A DNA stretch of 64,000 nt from DAITBA01 sp036824005. GTDB taxonomy: Bacteria > Pseudomonadota > Gammaproteobacteria > Burkholderiales > Rhodocyclaceae. The number at the start of each line of letters is the position of its first letter. Positions within the stretch are counted from its first letter, which is position 1. Below, in pieces: positions 1-9,214 of the stretch. The notes beneath the pieces were generated by a model. It did not search any database, had not been told where the DNA came from, and worked only from the letters and a program-made list of their open reading frames with translations. The position numbers and the translations under genes were made by a program. The stretch spans positions 210,395 through 274,394 of the forward strand of contig DAITBA010000002.1 of assembly GCA_036824005.1 (NCBI GenBank), written 5' to 3'.

Positions 1-477
1 CTCGCCTTGGCGACCTCGGCCCTGAGCATCTACATCGTCGGCAGCGCAGCGGGAATACTGCTCGGCGGATTCTTTGCTGCGCGCGATGATGGCCAGGCGC
101 GCCTGATCGGCATGGCGCTGCTGTGCGGGGCGATGCTCGCGCTGGTGTTGGCGAGCGGACTGCCGCCGGCCTGGTCGGTGCCGGGCATCATGGCGCTGAT
201 GGGTTTCGGCGTCGGCTTTGCCGGACCGTCCCGGGACATGCTCGTGCGCCGTGCGGCGCTGAGCCGGGTTTCCGGTGACGCGTTCGGCCGCGTTTACGGT
301 TTCGTCTACTCGGGACTGGACGTGGGGCTGGCGCTGGCGCCGATCATCTTCGGCCGGCTCATGGACGCGGGCCGACCGGACGCGGTGCTCGTGGGTGTCG
401 CCATCGCGCTCGGCATTGCCATTGCCAGTGCCTGGCAGGTGGGCACGCGCAGCCAGCAGGCCGTGGCGACGGCGTAA
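1..477 (+). CDS. MFS transporter, C-terminal part (cut by window edge)
   Basis: The frame is open from the first base, so the start lies outside the window. The visible part of about 159 residues holds at least four hydrophobic segments with short Gly- and Arg-rich cytoplasmic loops such as RDDGQARLIG and GRVYGFVYSGLDVG, typical of the C-terminal half of a major facilitator superfamily permease in the inner membrane. It ends in TAA at 475-477. The substrate cannot be told from this part. The next gene faces it on the other strand, only 9 bases away. Confidence 0.75.
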   Translation, partial: LALATSALSIYIVGSAAGILLGGFFAARDDGQARLIGMALLCGAMLALVLASGLPPAWSVPGIMALMGFGVGFAGPSRDMLVRRAALSRVSGDAFGRVYGFVYSGLDVGLALAPIIFGRLMDAGRPDAVLVGVAIALGIAIASAWQVGTRSQQAVATA

Positions 478-486
478 CAGGTCCCG

Positions 487-1344
487 CTAAATCGCGATCA
501 GGCTCTGCCGTCCCCACCAGGCTTGGGCAGGCTCGAGATGAACGGGATTGCCGATGACGGCCGCCTCGACGCACAGCATGCGGCGGAAGCCGTCCGGCGG
601 CATGTCGGCCAGCGCCGCGCATTTGGTCTCCCAGGGATTCCACACGACCACGTCGGGAAAACCGTCGCTGCCGATGCCGGTGGCGCCTTCCGGCGCGCGC
701 AGCAGCAGGGGATTAGCGACTCCGAAGTAGATGCGGTCCACTTCTTCGGCGACGGTCAGCACTTCGCCCGTGTCGTCGGCCTCGCCAGGGCCGCGGGCAC
801 TGTCGCGATAGTGCGCACCGTGCAGTCCTTCGATCCGGACGGTCTCCACCTCGCGCACGCGCAAGTAGGTGTGCAGCGCTGCCGTGAAGGAGAACGCCGT
901 CTCGCCCAGGTTTTCCACTTCCAGTTCCACGTCGAACCGATTGCCGCCGACGACCGCGGTGAGCTCCGCCGCGAAGGCGTGGGGCCAGACGGCGCGCGTG
1001 GCCGGCGAGTCGCTCAGACGCAGGGTCGTAGTGGAGAAGTCTTCGCCGCAGCGCGATTCGATGCACTGCCACTCGGCGGTGCGAGCGAAGCCGTGGCGCG
1101 GCACGCCTTGGGCGTGTTCCTCGGTGGCGAAGCGGGGAAAGATCACCGGGATGCCGCCGCGGATGGCGCTGCCGGCGGTGAGGCTGGAGCGCTCGCTCAG
1201 GTAGAGGCGTTCGCGGCCGCTGGCCGGAATCCAGGAGACGACGTGCGCGCCGTGCAGGGTGATGATCGCGCTGGCGCCGTCGGGCGCCACGAGGCGCACC
1301 GCGGGCAGCCCCTGGAATACGGTCGTCTGGGTCAGGCCGGCCAT
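487..1344 (-). CDS. D-hexose-6-phosphate mutarotase-like (aldose 1-epimerase family)
   Basis: About 285 residues, the usual size of the YeaD/galactose mutarotase-like family, which interconverts the anomers of phosphorylated hexoses in the cytoplasm. Family hallmarks visible are GGIPVIFPRFA near the N-terminus (phosphosugar binding), HGFART, the conserved AALHTYLRV segment and VVWNPWETKC near the end. The ATG at 1344 is preferred: it lies five bases after the stop of the acyl-CoA ligase gene, whereas an in-frame upstream start at 1377 would overlap that gene. The two genes look co-transcribed leftward. Substrate is inferred from family only. Confidence 0.85.
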   Translation of the reverse strand: MAGLTQTTVFQGLPAVRLVAPDGASAIITLHGAHVVSWIPASGRERLYLSERSSLTAGSAIRGGIPVIFPRFATEEHAQGVPRHGFARTAEWQCIESRCGEDFSTTTLRLSDSPATRAVWPHAFAAELTAVVGGNRFDVELEVENLGETAFSFTAALHTYLRVREVETVRIEGLHGAHYRDSARGPGEADDTGEVLTVAEEVDRIYFGVANPLLLRAPEGATGIGSDGFPDVVVWNPWETKCAALADMPPDGFRRMLCVEAAVIGNPVHLEPAQAWWGRQSLIAI

Positions 1345-1349
1345 GATGA

Positions 1350-2879
1350 TCAGATCTTCCGTTCGTGACCCTGCCAAAAGGGATCGCGCATGGCGCGCTT
1401 GAGCGTCTTGCCGGCGGCGTTGCGCGGAAACTCATCCATCAGCACCACCTCCGACACGCGCTGGAAGCGCGCCCCGACACGTTCGTTGATCCAATCGCGC
1501 AGCACTTCCGCTGCGACGGCTCCCGGTTCCTTGAGCACCACCGCCGCCAGAGGCGTCTCGCCCCATTTTTCGTGGGGCACGCCGAACACGGCGACCTCGC
1601 GCACCGCCGGGTGGCGGGCGGCAACTTCCTCGATGTCCTTGGGATAGACCTTGACGCCGCCGGAGTCGATCATGTCCTTCTTGCGGTCCACGAGGTAGAG
1701 GAATCCCTCGTCGTCCATGCTGCCCATGTCGCCGGTATAAAGCCAGCCGTCGCGCACCGCCTGGGCCGTCAGGTCCGGCCGCTTGAAGTAGCCGGTCATT
1801 AGGATCGGTCCGCGGCCGACGATCTCGCCCACCTCGCCCGGCGCGGCGTCGCGGCCGTCCTCGCGTACGATGCGCAGCTCGTAGAACGGCGGCGGACAGC
1901 CCACCGAGCCGGACTTGCGCGCGGCATCGAACTTGTCGAGCACCGTGACGAAACCTTCGGTCAATCCGTAGAGTTCGTAGAAGCGGCCCGGCAGCAGCGC
2001 GTTCAGTTCGTCCTTGCGCTCCTGATGCAGGGGTGCGCCCAAGGACAGGATCATCTCCATGGACTGCAGCGCTTCGGCAGAGAACTTCGGCGAATCGAGC
2101 AGGGCAATGATCTGTGCCGGCACTAGCATGGTGTGCGTGACCTTCTCGCGGGCGATGAGCTCGATCATGGCCTCGGCGTCGAACTGCCGCTGCAGCACGT
2201 ACTTCGCGCCCAGGTAGAAGCAGGGCATGAGGGTGACGAACGCGCCGTTGAAGACGATGGCGCCGCAGTGCATCACCACGCTCTCGGGCGTCATGCGCCA
2301 GGTGGCGGCCATGGCGCAGTACATGGCGCGAATGTGGTGGGTGTGCATGATGCCCTTGGGCAGCCCCGTCGTGCCGCTGGTGTACATGATGTTGAACAGA
2401 TCGTCGCCGCTGATCACCGGCATCGGCGGCGGCGCCGGCGCGGCTGCTATGAGTGCGGCATAGCCTGGACAAGCGCCCTCGGCACCGTCGGTGAGTACGA
2501 CGCGATCCGCGGGCAGATCGGGCAGCTGCGCGCGCGCCTCGTTCAGGAGGGGCAGCAGGCTGCGCTGGCTGAATACGCAACGCGCCTCCGCATCCCGGAG
2601 CAGGCTGGCGAGCCCGCCGGCCAGGAGCAACGGCGACAGCGGCACGAGCACGGCGCCGATGCGCGGCACGGCCCAGTAGATCTCCAACAGCTCCGCACTG
2701 TTGGGCAGCACGGTGGCGACCTTGTCGCCGCGGCGGATGCCCATGGCATCGAGTGCGCCGGCCAGGCGATCGACCCGGGCGGAAAACTCGCGATAGTTGA
2801 GGCGCCGGTCTTCGCACACGACGGCCGTCGCATCCGGCCGATAGCGCGCGTGGCGCGAGATGAGGCTTGCAAGTTCCAT
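1350..2879 (-). CDS. AMP-dependent acyl-CoA synthetase/ligase
   Basis: A 509-residue ANL-superfamily ligase that activates a carboxylic acid with ATP and joins it to CoA. The phosphate-binding loop YTSGTTGLPKG (about residue 165), the motif ELYGLTE, the hinge YTGDMGSMDDEGFLYLVDR followed by KKDMID, and a C-terminal GKTLKR with the expected catalytic lysine are all present, so the enzyme looks complete. The mutarotase gene follows five bases downstream. Fatty or aromatic acid specificity cannot be read from the sequence. Proximity to PHA genes makes a fatty or hydroxy acid plausible, but this is inference. Confidence 0.9.
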   Translation of the reverse strand: MELASLISRHARYRPDATAVVCEDRRLNYREFSARVDRLAGALDAMGIRRGDKVATVLPNSAELLEIYWAVPRIGAVLVPLSPLLLAGGLASLLRDAEARCVFSQRSLLPLLNEARAQLPDLPADRVVLTDGAEGACPGYAALIAAAPAPPPMPVISGDDLFNIMYTSGTTGLPKGIMHTHHIRAMYCAMAATWRMTPESVVMHCGAIVFNGAFVTLMPCFYLGAKYVLQRQFDAEAMIELIAREKVTHTMLVPAQIIALLDSPKFSAEALQSMEMILSLGAPLHQERKDELNALLPGRFYELYGLTEGFVTVLDKFDAARKSGSVGCPPPFYELRIVREDGRDAAPGEVGEIVGRGPILMTGYFKRPDLTAQAVRDGWLYTGDMGSMDDEGFLYLVDRKKDMIDSGGVKVYPKDIEEVAARHPAVREVAVFGVPHEKWGETPLAAVVLKEPGAVAAEVLRDWINERVGARFQRVSEVVLMDEFPRNAAGKTLKRAMRDPFWQGHERKI

Positions 2880-2933
2880 GTCCGCTCCCTGAAACGGATC
2901 GTCTTGTGCTCTGCCGCCGCCCGCGGCGCGTGC

Positions 2934-3515
2934 TCAGCGCAGCTGCGCGTAGCGGAAGCAGTCCGTAACGTGGTCGTTCACCATGCCCACCGCCTGCATG
3001 AAAGCGTAGCAGATCGTCGAGCCCACGAACTTGAATCCGCGCCTTAGCAGATCCTTGCTCATCGCATCCGACTGGGCTGTCCTCGCCGGCACCTGCTCGA
3101 GGGCGCTCCAGGCGTTGCGCACCGGGCGCCCGTCCACGAAGCGCCAGACATAGCCGTCGAAGCTGCCGAACTGCTCCTGCACCGCCAGAAAGGCGCGCGC
3201 GTTGGCGACGGCCGCGGCAACCTTGAGGCGGTTGCGCACAATGCCGGGATCTGCCAGAAGCGCGGCGATCTTGTGCTCGTCGTAGCGGGCGATCCGTGAC
3301 GCGTCGAAGCCGTCGAACGCCCTGCGGTAATTCTCCCGCTTGCGCAGGATCGTCAGCCAGCTAAGTCCCGCCTGGGCGCCTTCGAGTATCATGAACTCCA
3401 ACAGCGTGCGATCGTCGTGCACCGGCACGCCCCACTCCTCGTCGTGATAAGCGACGTACAAGGCATCGCTGGCGCACCAGGCGCAGCGTGTCAGCGCATG
3501 GTCATGGTCGTGCAT
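2934..3515 (-). CDS. tag: DNA-3-methyladenine glycosylase I
   Basis: A 193-residue constitutive glycosylase that removes 3-methyladenine from alkylated DNA in base excision repair. The start MHDHDHALTRCAWC fits the family's N-terminal cysteine-containing segment. YHDEEWGVP, FEFMILEGAQAGLSW-like sequence (here LLEFMILEGAQAGLSW) and KFVGSTICYAFMQAVGMVNDH follow in order. Cysteine and histidine residues at both ends match the zinc clip of Tag. The frame runs further upstream to 3737, but the added residues have no family match and overlap the opposite gene's leader, so ATG 3515 is chosen. Confidence 0.92.
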   Translation of the reverse strand: MHDHDHALTRCAWCASDALYVAYHDEEWGVPVHDDRTLLEFMILEGAQAGLSWLTILRKRENYRRAFDGFDASRIARYDEHKIAALLADPGIVRNRLKVAAAVANARAFLAVQEQFGSFDGYVWRFVDGRPVRNAWSALEQVPARTAQSDAMSKDLLRRGFKFVGSTICYAFMQAVGMVNDHVTDCFRYAQLR

Positions 3516-3715
3516 GTGTTCCGCGGTGAAGTTGGCGCGCGGCGACCTGCCGTCGCGATCCGATGTCGGCCCATTGTACGACTGCATCGCGGCGCTGCGC
3601 CACGGCCGGGCTTCGGCGAGGTGATATCCTGTGCGCGTGGGCGCGGCCGGGCGGGCGCACGACCAGACGCTCGATGTACCGCCGCCGCGCCGCCATTGCA
3701 ACGACCGTGGACGAC

Positions 3716-4264
3716 ATGCTGAGAAAACACGCCGCAAAAATCATCATCGTGGCGCTACTGGCGGGCGCCGGCTACCTGTGGTATCGCCCGCCGGCCACCG
3801 TTGAGGACATGGATCGGCCGCTGCCGCCGCTGCAGATCACCTTGTTCGACGGCACGAGGCTGAACACCGAGGCGCTCAAGGGTCAGGTGGTGCTGATCAA
3901 CGTTTGGGCGAGCTGGTGTCCCTATTGCCGCAAGGAAATGCCGGCCATGGAGTCGTTCTTCCAAGACTTCGGCAGGAGGGGCTTCACGATCCTGGCGCTG
4001 AGCATGGACGAGGAGGCCGAAACGCCGGCGCGCTTCATGCGCGAGAAGGGCTATACCTTCCCGGCGGCGATGCGCGAGGCGGGGCACCGCGCGGCGCTGG
4101 GCGACGTGCCGACGCTGCCGACTTCGTTCATCGTCGATGCGCAAGGCCACTTGCGGCACAAGATCGTTGGCCAGCTTCACTACGGACGGCTGGAGGATCT
4201 GGTCGTGCCCTTGCTGCCGGCGCGGCGCGCGCCGACGCCGGCAATGTCGGGTGCGAAGGAGTGA
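3716..4264 (+). CDS. TlpA/ResA-like thioredoxin, membrane-anchored
   Basis: About 182 residues. An N-terminal hydrophobic stretch (HAAKIIIVALLAGAGYLWY) should anchor it in the inner membrane with the domain in the periplasm. The redox motif WCPYC lies within VWASWCPYCRKEMP near residue 67, and the later cis-proline segment LPTSFIVDAQG is present, as in TlpA/ResA disulfide reductases that act in cytochrome c maturation or thiol redox. The ATG at 3716 puts the anchor at the N-terminus; an in-frame ATG at 3674 is possible. The SDR gene starts two bases after its stop, so the pair is probably co-translated. Confidence 0.85.
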   Translation: MLRKHAAKIIIVALLAGAGYLWYRPPATVEDMDRPLPPLQITLFDGTRLNTEALKGQVVLINVWASWCPYCRKEMPAMESFFQDFGRRGFTILALSMDEEAETPARFMREKGYTFPAAMREAGHRAALGDVPTLPTSFIVDAQGHLRHKIVGQLHYGRLEDLVVPLLPARRAPTPAMSGAKE

Positions 4265-4266
4265 TC

Positions 4267-4998
4267 ATGGATGAACGTGAGGTAGTGGTGATCGTCGGTG
4301 TCGGGCCGGGTCTCGGTTGCGCGCTTGCCAGGCGCTGTGCCCGCGCCGAGATGAATGTCGCGATTGCCGCCCGCGACGCGGCGCGGCTCGAGACCATCGC
4401 CGTGGAGTGCTCCGGCATCGGCCATCAGGGGCGCACCTATGCCTGCGATGCGACGGACGAGGCGCAGGTGGAGATGCTGTTCGGGCGCGTCGTCGCCGAG
4501 CTGGGCGCACCGCACCTGGTAGTCTACAACGCCGGCGCCTACGTGCGCCGGAGCATTCTGGAAACGACGGCGGACGAATTCGAGCGCTGCTGGCGCGTCG
4601 GCTGTCTCGGTGGTTTCCTGGTCGGGCGTGCCGCCGCCCGCCTGATGACGGCGCGCGTGGCGCAAGGCGGGCCCGGGGGAACGATACTATTCACCGGAGC
4701 GACGGCCAGCCGGCGCGGCTCGGCGCAGTTTCACAATCTGGCGGTGGGCAAGTTCGGTCTGCGGGCGCTGGCGCAGAGCATGGCGCGCGAGTTGCAGCCG
4801 CAAGGTATCCACGTGGCGCACGTGGTGATCGACGGCCGCATCCGTCCGCAGCCTGCCGTCGAGCACGGCAACCCAGACTCCTCGGACAGCATGCTCGTGC
4901 CCGAGGCCATCGCAGAGGCGTACTACCAGCTACACCGCCAGCATCGCAGCGCCTGGAGCCACGAGGTCGATCTGCGGCCGTGGCTGGAGCGCTTCTAA
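4267..4998 (+). CDS. SDR-family oxidoreductase
   Basis: A 243-residue short-chain dehydrogenase. The N-terminal nucleotide motif is GVGPGLGCALARR, a variant of TGxxxGxG, and VYNAGAY replaces the usual NNAG. In the catalytic region the order Ser-Thr before an expected YxxxK is altered: sequence around ASRRGSAQFHNLAVGKFG has H-N where Tyr is usual, so the catalytic Tyr is not obvious. This pattern is common in a divergent SDR subgroup with uncertain activity. It starts two bases after the TlpA-like gene. Confidence 0.8.
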   Translation: MDEREVVVIVGVGPGLGCALARRCARAEMNVAIAARDAARLETIAVECSGIGHQGRTYACDATDEAQVEMLFGRVVAELGAPHLVVYNAGAYVRRSILETTADEFERCWRVGCLGGFLVGRAAARLMTARVAQGGPGGTILFTGATASRRGSAQFHNLAVGKFGLRALAQSMARELQPQGIHVAHVVIDGRIRPQPAVEHGNPDSSDSMLVPEAIAEAYYQLHRQHRSAWSHEVDLRPWLERF

Positions 4999-5014
4999 CA
5001 GCCCGACACGCGCC

Positions 5015-7708
5015 CTACTCCTGCAGTGCCAGCACGCCGTGCTTGATGGAGTTGTCGTCGACGCTCGTGGTGAGAATGAAGCCGAGACTGGAAACGAAGC
5101 GCAGCATGCGCTCGTTGCTGGCGAGGAAGTCGCCGTACATGTGTTTCAGTCCCCGGTTGCGCGCCGTCTCGATGAGCAGGTTCATGAGCTTGCGCGCCAG
5201 CCCCGTGCCGGCCCAGGAATCGGCAACGACGATGGCGAATTCGCACGACTCGCCGTCGGGGTTGGTGGCGTAACGGCACACGCCCACCTCCACTTCCTTG
5301 CCGTCCTCCTCGTGCGCGGCCAGCAGCGCCATCTCGCGGTCATAGTCGATCTGGGTCAGACGGACGGTCATGGATGAAGTCAATTCGCGCAGCGTGTTCA
5401 TGAAGCGGAAGTAGCGGCTCTCCGGCGACAGGTTGCGCACGAACTCCTGCTCCATGCCGGCGTCCTCGGGCCGGATGGGGCGGATGACCACCTTGCGTCC
5501 GTCGGCTGTCTGCCAGGTCGTGATGAGGTGTGACGGATAGGGATGGATCGCCATGTGATCGTAGCGGCCGGCCGCAGGCGCCACTTCGTCCACCACGATA
5601 CGCGCGTCCACCGCGACCGCGCCGTGCTCGTCCACGATCAGGGGATTTATGTCCATCTCATGGATCCACGGCAGCTCGCAGATCATCTCCGACACGCGCA
5701 GCAGAACGTTTTCCAGATCCTCCATGTTGATTGCGGGCATGCCGCGGAAGGGCCCGAGCACCTTGGACACGCGGGTGGAACGGATCATGTCCGCGACGAG
5801 GTAGCCGTTGAGGGGCGGCAGCGCCACGGCGCGGTCCCGGTGTGCCTCCATGCGCGTGCCGCCTTCGCCGAAGATGAGCGTCGGACCGAACACCTCATCG
5901 CGCATCACGCCCACCATCAGCTCTCGTCCGTTGGGTTTGACGACCATGGGCTCGATGGCCACGCCGTTGACCGCCGCGTCGGGCCGGTTCTTCCTCACCT
6001 CGTCGAGAATTTCCTGGAAGGCGGAGCGCACCGACTGCAGATTGTTGAGGTTGAGGCGCACGCCGCCGGAATCGGACTTGTGGGTAATGTTGGGCGAATC
6101 GATCTTCATCACTACCGGCAGCCCGATCTCCTCGGCCAGCACCATGGCCTCGGTGGGCGAGCGGGCAACGACGGTGCTGGCAATGGGAATGCGGAAGGCG
6201 GCCAGCAGTGCCTTGGATTCCATTTCGTTGAGCACGCGCCGACCTTCCGCCAGCGCGGTTTCCATGACGAGCCGGGCGCTCTCGACGTGGGGCGGCGTTT
6301 CCTGGACCAGGGGCTCCGGCGTCTGCATCAGCAGCTTCTGGTTCCGGTAGTAGGCGGAGATGTGATAGAACATCTCCACGGCCGGCTCCGGCGTGCGGAA
6401 AGTCGATATGCCGGCGTCCTTGAACAGCTGGCGCGCCTCGCGCACGTGTTCCTCGCCCATCCAGCAGGTGACGACGGGCTTGTCGAACTCGCGGGCGACG
6501 TCGATCACCGCCCGCGCTGCGTCCTCCGGGTGCGTCATGGCCTGCGGGCAGAAGATCACCAGCGCGCCATCCACGTTGTCGTCGGCCAGGCACACGCTCA
6601 GGGTTTTGCGATAGCGCTCGGCATCGGCGTCACCGACGATGTCGATGGGATTGATATGAGACCAGGTGCGTGGCAGAAAGTCGTTCATGGCATCGATGGT
6701 TTTCTGATCCATCTGTGCCAGCGGTATGCCCAGGTCGGCGCAGCGGTCGGCGGCCATCACCCCCGGCCCGCCGCCGTTGGTTATGACGGCAAAGCGGTTG
6801 CCGTAGGGGTGGAAATGGGAAAACAGCGCCTGCGTCGCCGCGAACAGCTGGCCGACATTGTACAAACGCACGACGCCGGCCCGCCGCAGCGCCGCGTCGA
6901 ACACGTCGTCCGAGCCCACCAGCGCGCCGGTATGCGACAGCGCCGCCTTCGAGCCCTCGGGGTGGCGTCCGACCTTGATCAGCAGCACGGGCTTGAGGCG
7001 TGCCGCCGCGCGCAGCGCGCTCATGAAGCTGCGCGCATTGCGGATGCCTTCGATGTAGAGAAAAATGTTCTCGGTGCGCGGGTCGGCGACGAGGTAGTCG
7101 AGGATCTCGCCGAAGTCCACGTCGGTCGAGCCGCCCAGCGAGACGACGCTGGAAAAGCCGACGTTGTTGGGCCGTGCCCAGTCGAGAATGGCGCTGCACA
7201 GCGCCCCGGACTGGGAGATGAAGCCGATCGAACCATGGTTGGCGCCGCCCAGCGCAAACGTGGCGTTGAGGCCGATGTTGGGGCGCATGATGCCGAGGCA
7301 GTTCGGCCCGATCAGGCGCACCTTGTAGCGCCGCGCGTTTTCCAGCACCTTGCGTTCGAGAGCGGCGCCGTTCGGCCCGATTTCGGAGAAGCCGGCCGAG
7401 AGCACGACGGCTGCTTTGACGCCAGCCCGGCCACAGGATTCGATGATCCCCGGCACGGTGCCGGCGCGGGTGGCGATGATCGCCAGCTCGACGCGATGGG
7501 GAATATCCTCGACCCGCGGAAAGGAAGGAATGTCGAAAATCTTCTCGTGCTTTGGATTGACTGCGAACAGCTTACCTTTGAACTTGGCGTCCAGCATGTT
7601 TCGCACGAGCACGGCGCCGACCGAACCTTCGCGCTCGCTGGCACCGATGATGGCCACAGACTGCGGCTCGAAGAGGGGGGTGAGGTAGTGATGTTCTTGC
7701 ATGTGCAT
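5015..7708 (-). CDS. Acyl-CoA synthetase (NDP-forming)/GNAT fusion, Pat-like protein acetyltransferase
   Basis: An 897-residue multidomain protein. Order: CoA-binding domain (about 10-105, SVAIIGASEREGSVG), succinyl-CoA-ligase-like domains (about 150-450, with SHTGALVGSDD), an ATP-grasp domain (about 490-715), and a C-terminal GNAT acetyltransferase (about 735-897, with DSWAGTGLARKLMNLL as acetyl-CoA loop). This is the architecture of the Pat/YfiQ lysine acetyltransferases that silence acetyl-CoA synthetase by acetylation. The His of the SHTG motif, the phospho-acceptor in active NDP-forming synthetases, is retained, so ligase activity is not excluded. A PhaR-like box overlaps its promoter about 105 bases upstream. 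Confidence 0.88.
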   Translation of the reverse strand: MHMQEHHYLTPLFEPQSVAIIGASEREGSVGAVLVRNMLDAKFKGKLFAVNPKHEKIFDIPSFPRVEDIPHRVELAIIATRAGTVPGIIESCGRAGVKAAVVLSAGFSEIGPNGAALERKVLENARRYKVRLIGPNCLGIMRPNIGLNATFALGGANHGSIGFISQSGALCSAILDWARPNNVGFSSVVSLGGSTDVDFGEILDYLVADPRTENIFLYIEGIRNARSFMSALRAAARLKPVLLIKVGRHPEGSKAALSHTGALVGSDDVFDAALRRAGVVRLYNVGQLFAATQALFSHFHPYGNRFAVITNGGGPGVMAADRCADLGIPLAQMDQKTIDAMNDFLPRTWSHINPIDIVGDADAERYRKTLSVCLADDNVDGALVIFCPQAMTHPEDAARAVIDVAREFDKPVVTCWMGEEHVREARQLFKDAGISTFRTPEPAVEMFYHISAYYRNQKLLMQTPEPLVQETPPHVESARLVMETALAEGRRVLNEMESKALLAAFRIPIASTVVARSPTEAMVLAEEIGLPVVMKIDSPNITHKSDSGGVRLNLNNLQSVRSAFQEILDEVRKNRPDAAVNGVAIEPMVVKPNGRELMVGVMRDEVFGPTLIFGEGGTRMEAHRDRAVALPPLNGYLVADMIRSTRVSKVLGPFRGMPAINMEDLENVLLRVSEMICELPWIHEMDINPLIVDEHGAVAVDARIVVDEVAPAAGRYDHMAIHPYPSHLITTWQTADGRKVVIRPIRPEDAGMEQEFVRNLSPESRYFRFMNTLRELTSSMTVRLTQIDYDREMALLAAHEEDGKEVEVGVCRYATNPDGESCEFAIVVADSWAGTGLARKLMNLLIETARNRGLKHMYGDFLASNERMLRFVSSLGFILTTSVDDNSIKHGVLALQE

Positions 7709-7811
7709 AGTCTTGGCCCCGCGGGATCAGCCTGTTAGCCAAGCGATTCGGTGCCTGCACCACCATCGCGTCGGCAGAACATACGCCCAAGCATCTTTCT
7801 TGTCTCGCCCC

Positions 7812-7833
7812 ATTATACTGCAGTGCACAATAA
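7812..7833 (-). promoter_or_regulatory. Promoter -10 and PhaR-like box of the synthetase/GNAT gene
   Basis: On the minus strand a -10 hexamer TATAAT (7812-7817) is immediately preceded by TTATTGTGCACTGCAG (7818-7833). The same pattern TTATTGTGC-N2-TGCA overlaps the -10 of the phaC promoter at 13843-13857, and a close variant precedes phaR. A TGC-N3-GCA core is known for PhaR in Paracoccus; assignment to PhaR here is inference. Confidence 0.5.
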
Positions 7834-7850
7834 GAACTAGGTAGGCGCTT

Positions 7851-8483
7851 CTACTTTTCTTCAACGTGCGCTGTGTTGCCGGTTGCGCGCGACGCTTGTG
7901 CCGGTGCCGGATCGAAGCCGAAAAACGACGCGACGTAGTCGCTGCGTACGCGGCCAACGGGAACGGACCGCTCGCCGACCTGCAACCTGGCCACTGCAGG
8001 CGCCTGCGGGATCCACGCCGTGCCGACTTGCAGGTCTGCCAACCAGGATTCGCCGATCGTCTCGCCGTTGCCATCGCGCAGATGGTCGAGCAGAGCCGGC
8101 AGATCGCGGTCGAGCACGACACCGGGGCCGTGTTCCGATGCCACGATGAGGGCACCGGCATCGTCCAGCCAGGCGGCGGTAATGTGCTGCGCCGCCATGC
8201 CGGTGTGCGTTTCGAAAGAAGCCGAATCCGCGTTGCGCAGTCGATATACCAGCGGCGTGTAATCCAGCGTTACGTAGACGCGCTGCGGTCCGTTCTGGAA
8301 GTACCAGGCGCCGCGTTCCTCGTGGCCGTAGTTGCGGTTGATGAAGTCGATCAGGCCGGCATGGGTGATTCGTTCGGCGGCTTCGCCGATGCGCCAGTCG
8401 CCGCGCCGGGTCAGCCGCAGCCAGCCATAACAGGCCGGGACGCGCGGCCACCGGGCCATCGCCTGGCGCACCGCTTCGTCCAT
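7851..8483 (-). CDS. Conserved hypothetical protein (DUF2946/DUF2944-like)
   Basis: About 210 residues, probably cytosolic, with no signal peptide when started at ATG 8483 (MDEAVRQAMARWPRVPACYGW). The segments PRVPACYGWLRLTRRGDWRIG, GLIDFINRNYG and RGAWYFQNGPQRVYVTLDYTP match my memory of a conserved proteobacterial protein of unknown function. The frame continues upstream to 8747, but that part reads like non-coding sequence and would overlap the stress-protein leader. It points the same way as the synthetase/GNAT gene and lies upstream of it, with 142 bases and a promoter between. No function is proposed. Confidence 0.7.
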   Translation of the reverse strand: MDEAVRQAMARWPRVPACYGWLRLTRRGDWRIGEAAERITHAGLIDFINRNYGHEERGAWYFQNGPQRVYVTLDYTPLVYRLRNADSASFETHTGMAAQHITAAWLDDAGALIVASEHGPGVVLDRDLPALLDHLRDGNGETIGESWLADLQVGTAWIPQAPAVARLQVGERSVPVGRVRSDYVASFFGFDPAPAQASRATGNTAHVEEK

Positions 8484-8761
8484 GGCCGTCAGGGTCGCGG
8501 CGCCGGTTGCGACGCGCGGGGCATTGATAAGCGCCTGGGTTGGGTGCGGCGGCGCCGTCCGGGACAGGACATTTGCATCTTTTGCGATGCGGCGGGCACC
8601 GCATCGCGAGTGCGGAGCGCCATGAGCATCGGCCACCTCGGCGAGAGTCGCGACGCGAGAGTATAGCAGCCGGCGCGGCGAGGTCCGTCGCGCGCCGGCG
8701 CGCGTTGCGCGATGGCACCCAAGGGCATAAACTGGAACATCGGGCATCGCGGAGAAAACGG

Positions 8762-9196
8762 ATGTACAACAAGGTCTTGCTGGCCTATGACGGCTCCGAG
8801 AGCGGGCGCAGGGCGTTGTTCGAGTGCTGCGATATCAACCACCTGCTGCACGCGGAGATTCACCTCCTGGCCGTGGCGCCGCTGATGGCCGGCCTGTACT
8901 TGACCGAAGGATTCGTGCCCGAGTCACTGCAGGAGGAGGAGAACCGGCATTTCCGCGCCGTGCTCGACGAGGGCCTGTCCCTGCTCGGCGAACGGGGAAT
9001 CAAGGCCGAAGGGCACCTCGTCACGGGCGAACCGGTCGATGAGATCTGCCGCCTGGCGGGCGAATTGCACTGCGACCTGATCGTCGTCGGACACCGGCAG
9101 CGCGCCTCGCTGCTGGAGCGTTGGTGGAAGGGCTCGGTCGGGGCATCGCTGATCGAGAACGCGCCCTGCAGCGTGCTCATCGCGATCTATCGGTAA
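8762..9196 (+). CDS. Universal stress protein (UspA family)
   Basis: A 144-residue single Usp domain. MYNKVLLAYDGSESGRRAL carries the acidic Asp of the ATP-binding fold, and the C-terminal GHRQRASLLERWWKGSVGASLIEN approximates the G-x2-G-x9-G-S/T phosphate loop (first Gly-x-x-Gly is changed to GHRQ). The protein is cytoplasmic and in this family helps survival under starvation or stress. The ATG at 8762 follows GGAGAAAACGG. It stands alone, divergent from the DUF gene. Confidence 0.88.
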   Translation: MYNKVLLAYDGSESGRRALFECCDINHLLHAEIHLLAVAPLMAGLYLTEGFVPESLQEEENRHFRAVLDEGLSLLGERGIKAEGHLVTGEPVDEICRLAGELHCDLIVVGHRQRASLLERWWKGSVGASLIENAPCSVLIAIYR

Positions 9197-9214
9197 CGCG
9201 CGAGATCAGCGCGC

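Noticed and set aside
5543..7738. A 731-codon open frame on the plus strand opposite the synthetase/GNAT gene
   Set aside because: It is rich in His, Arg and Gly without domains and is the antisense image of a high-GC gene whose minus-strand product has four clear domains.
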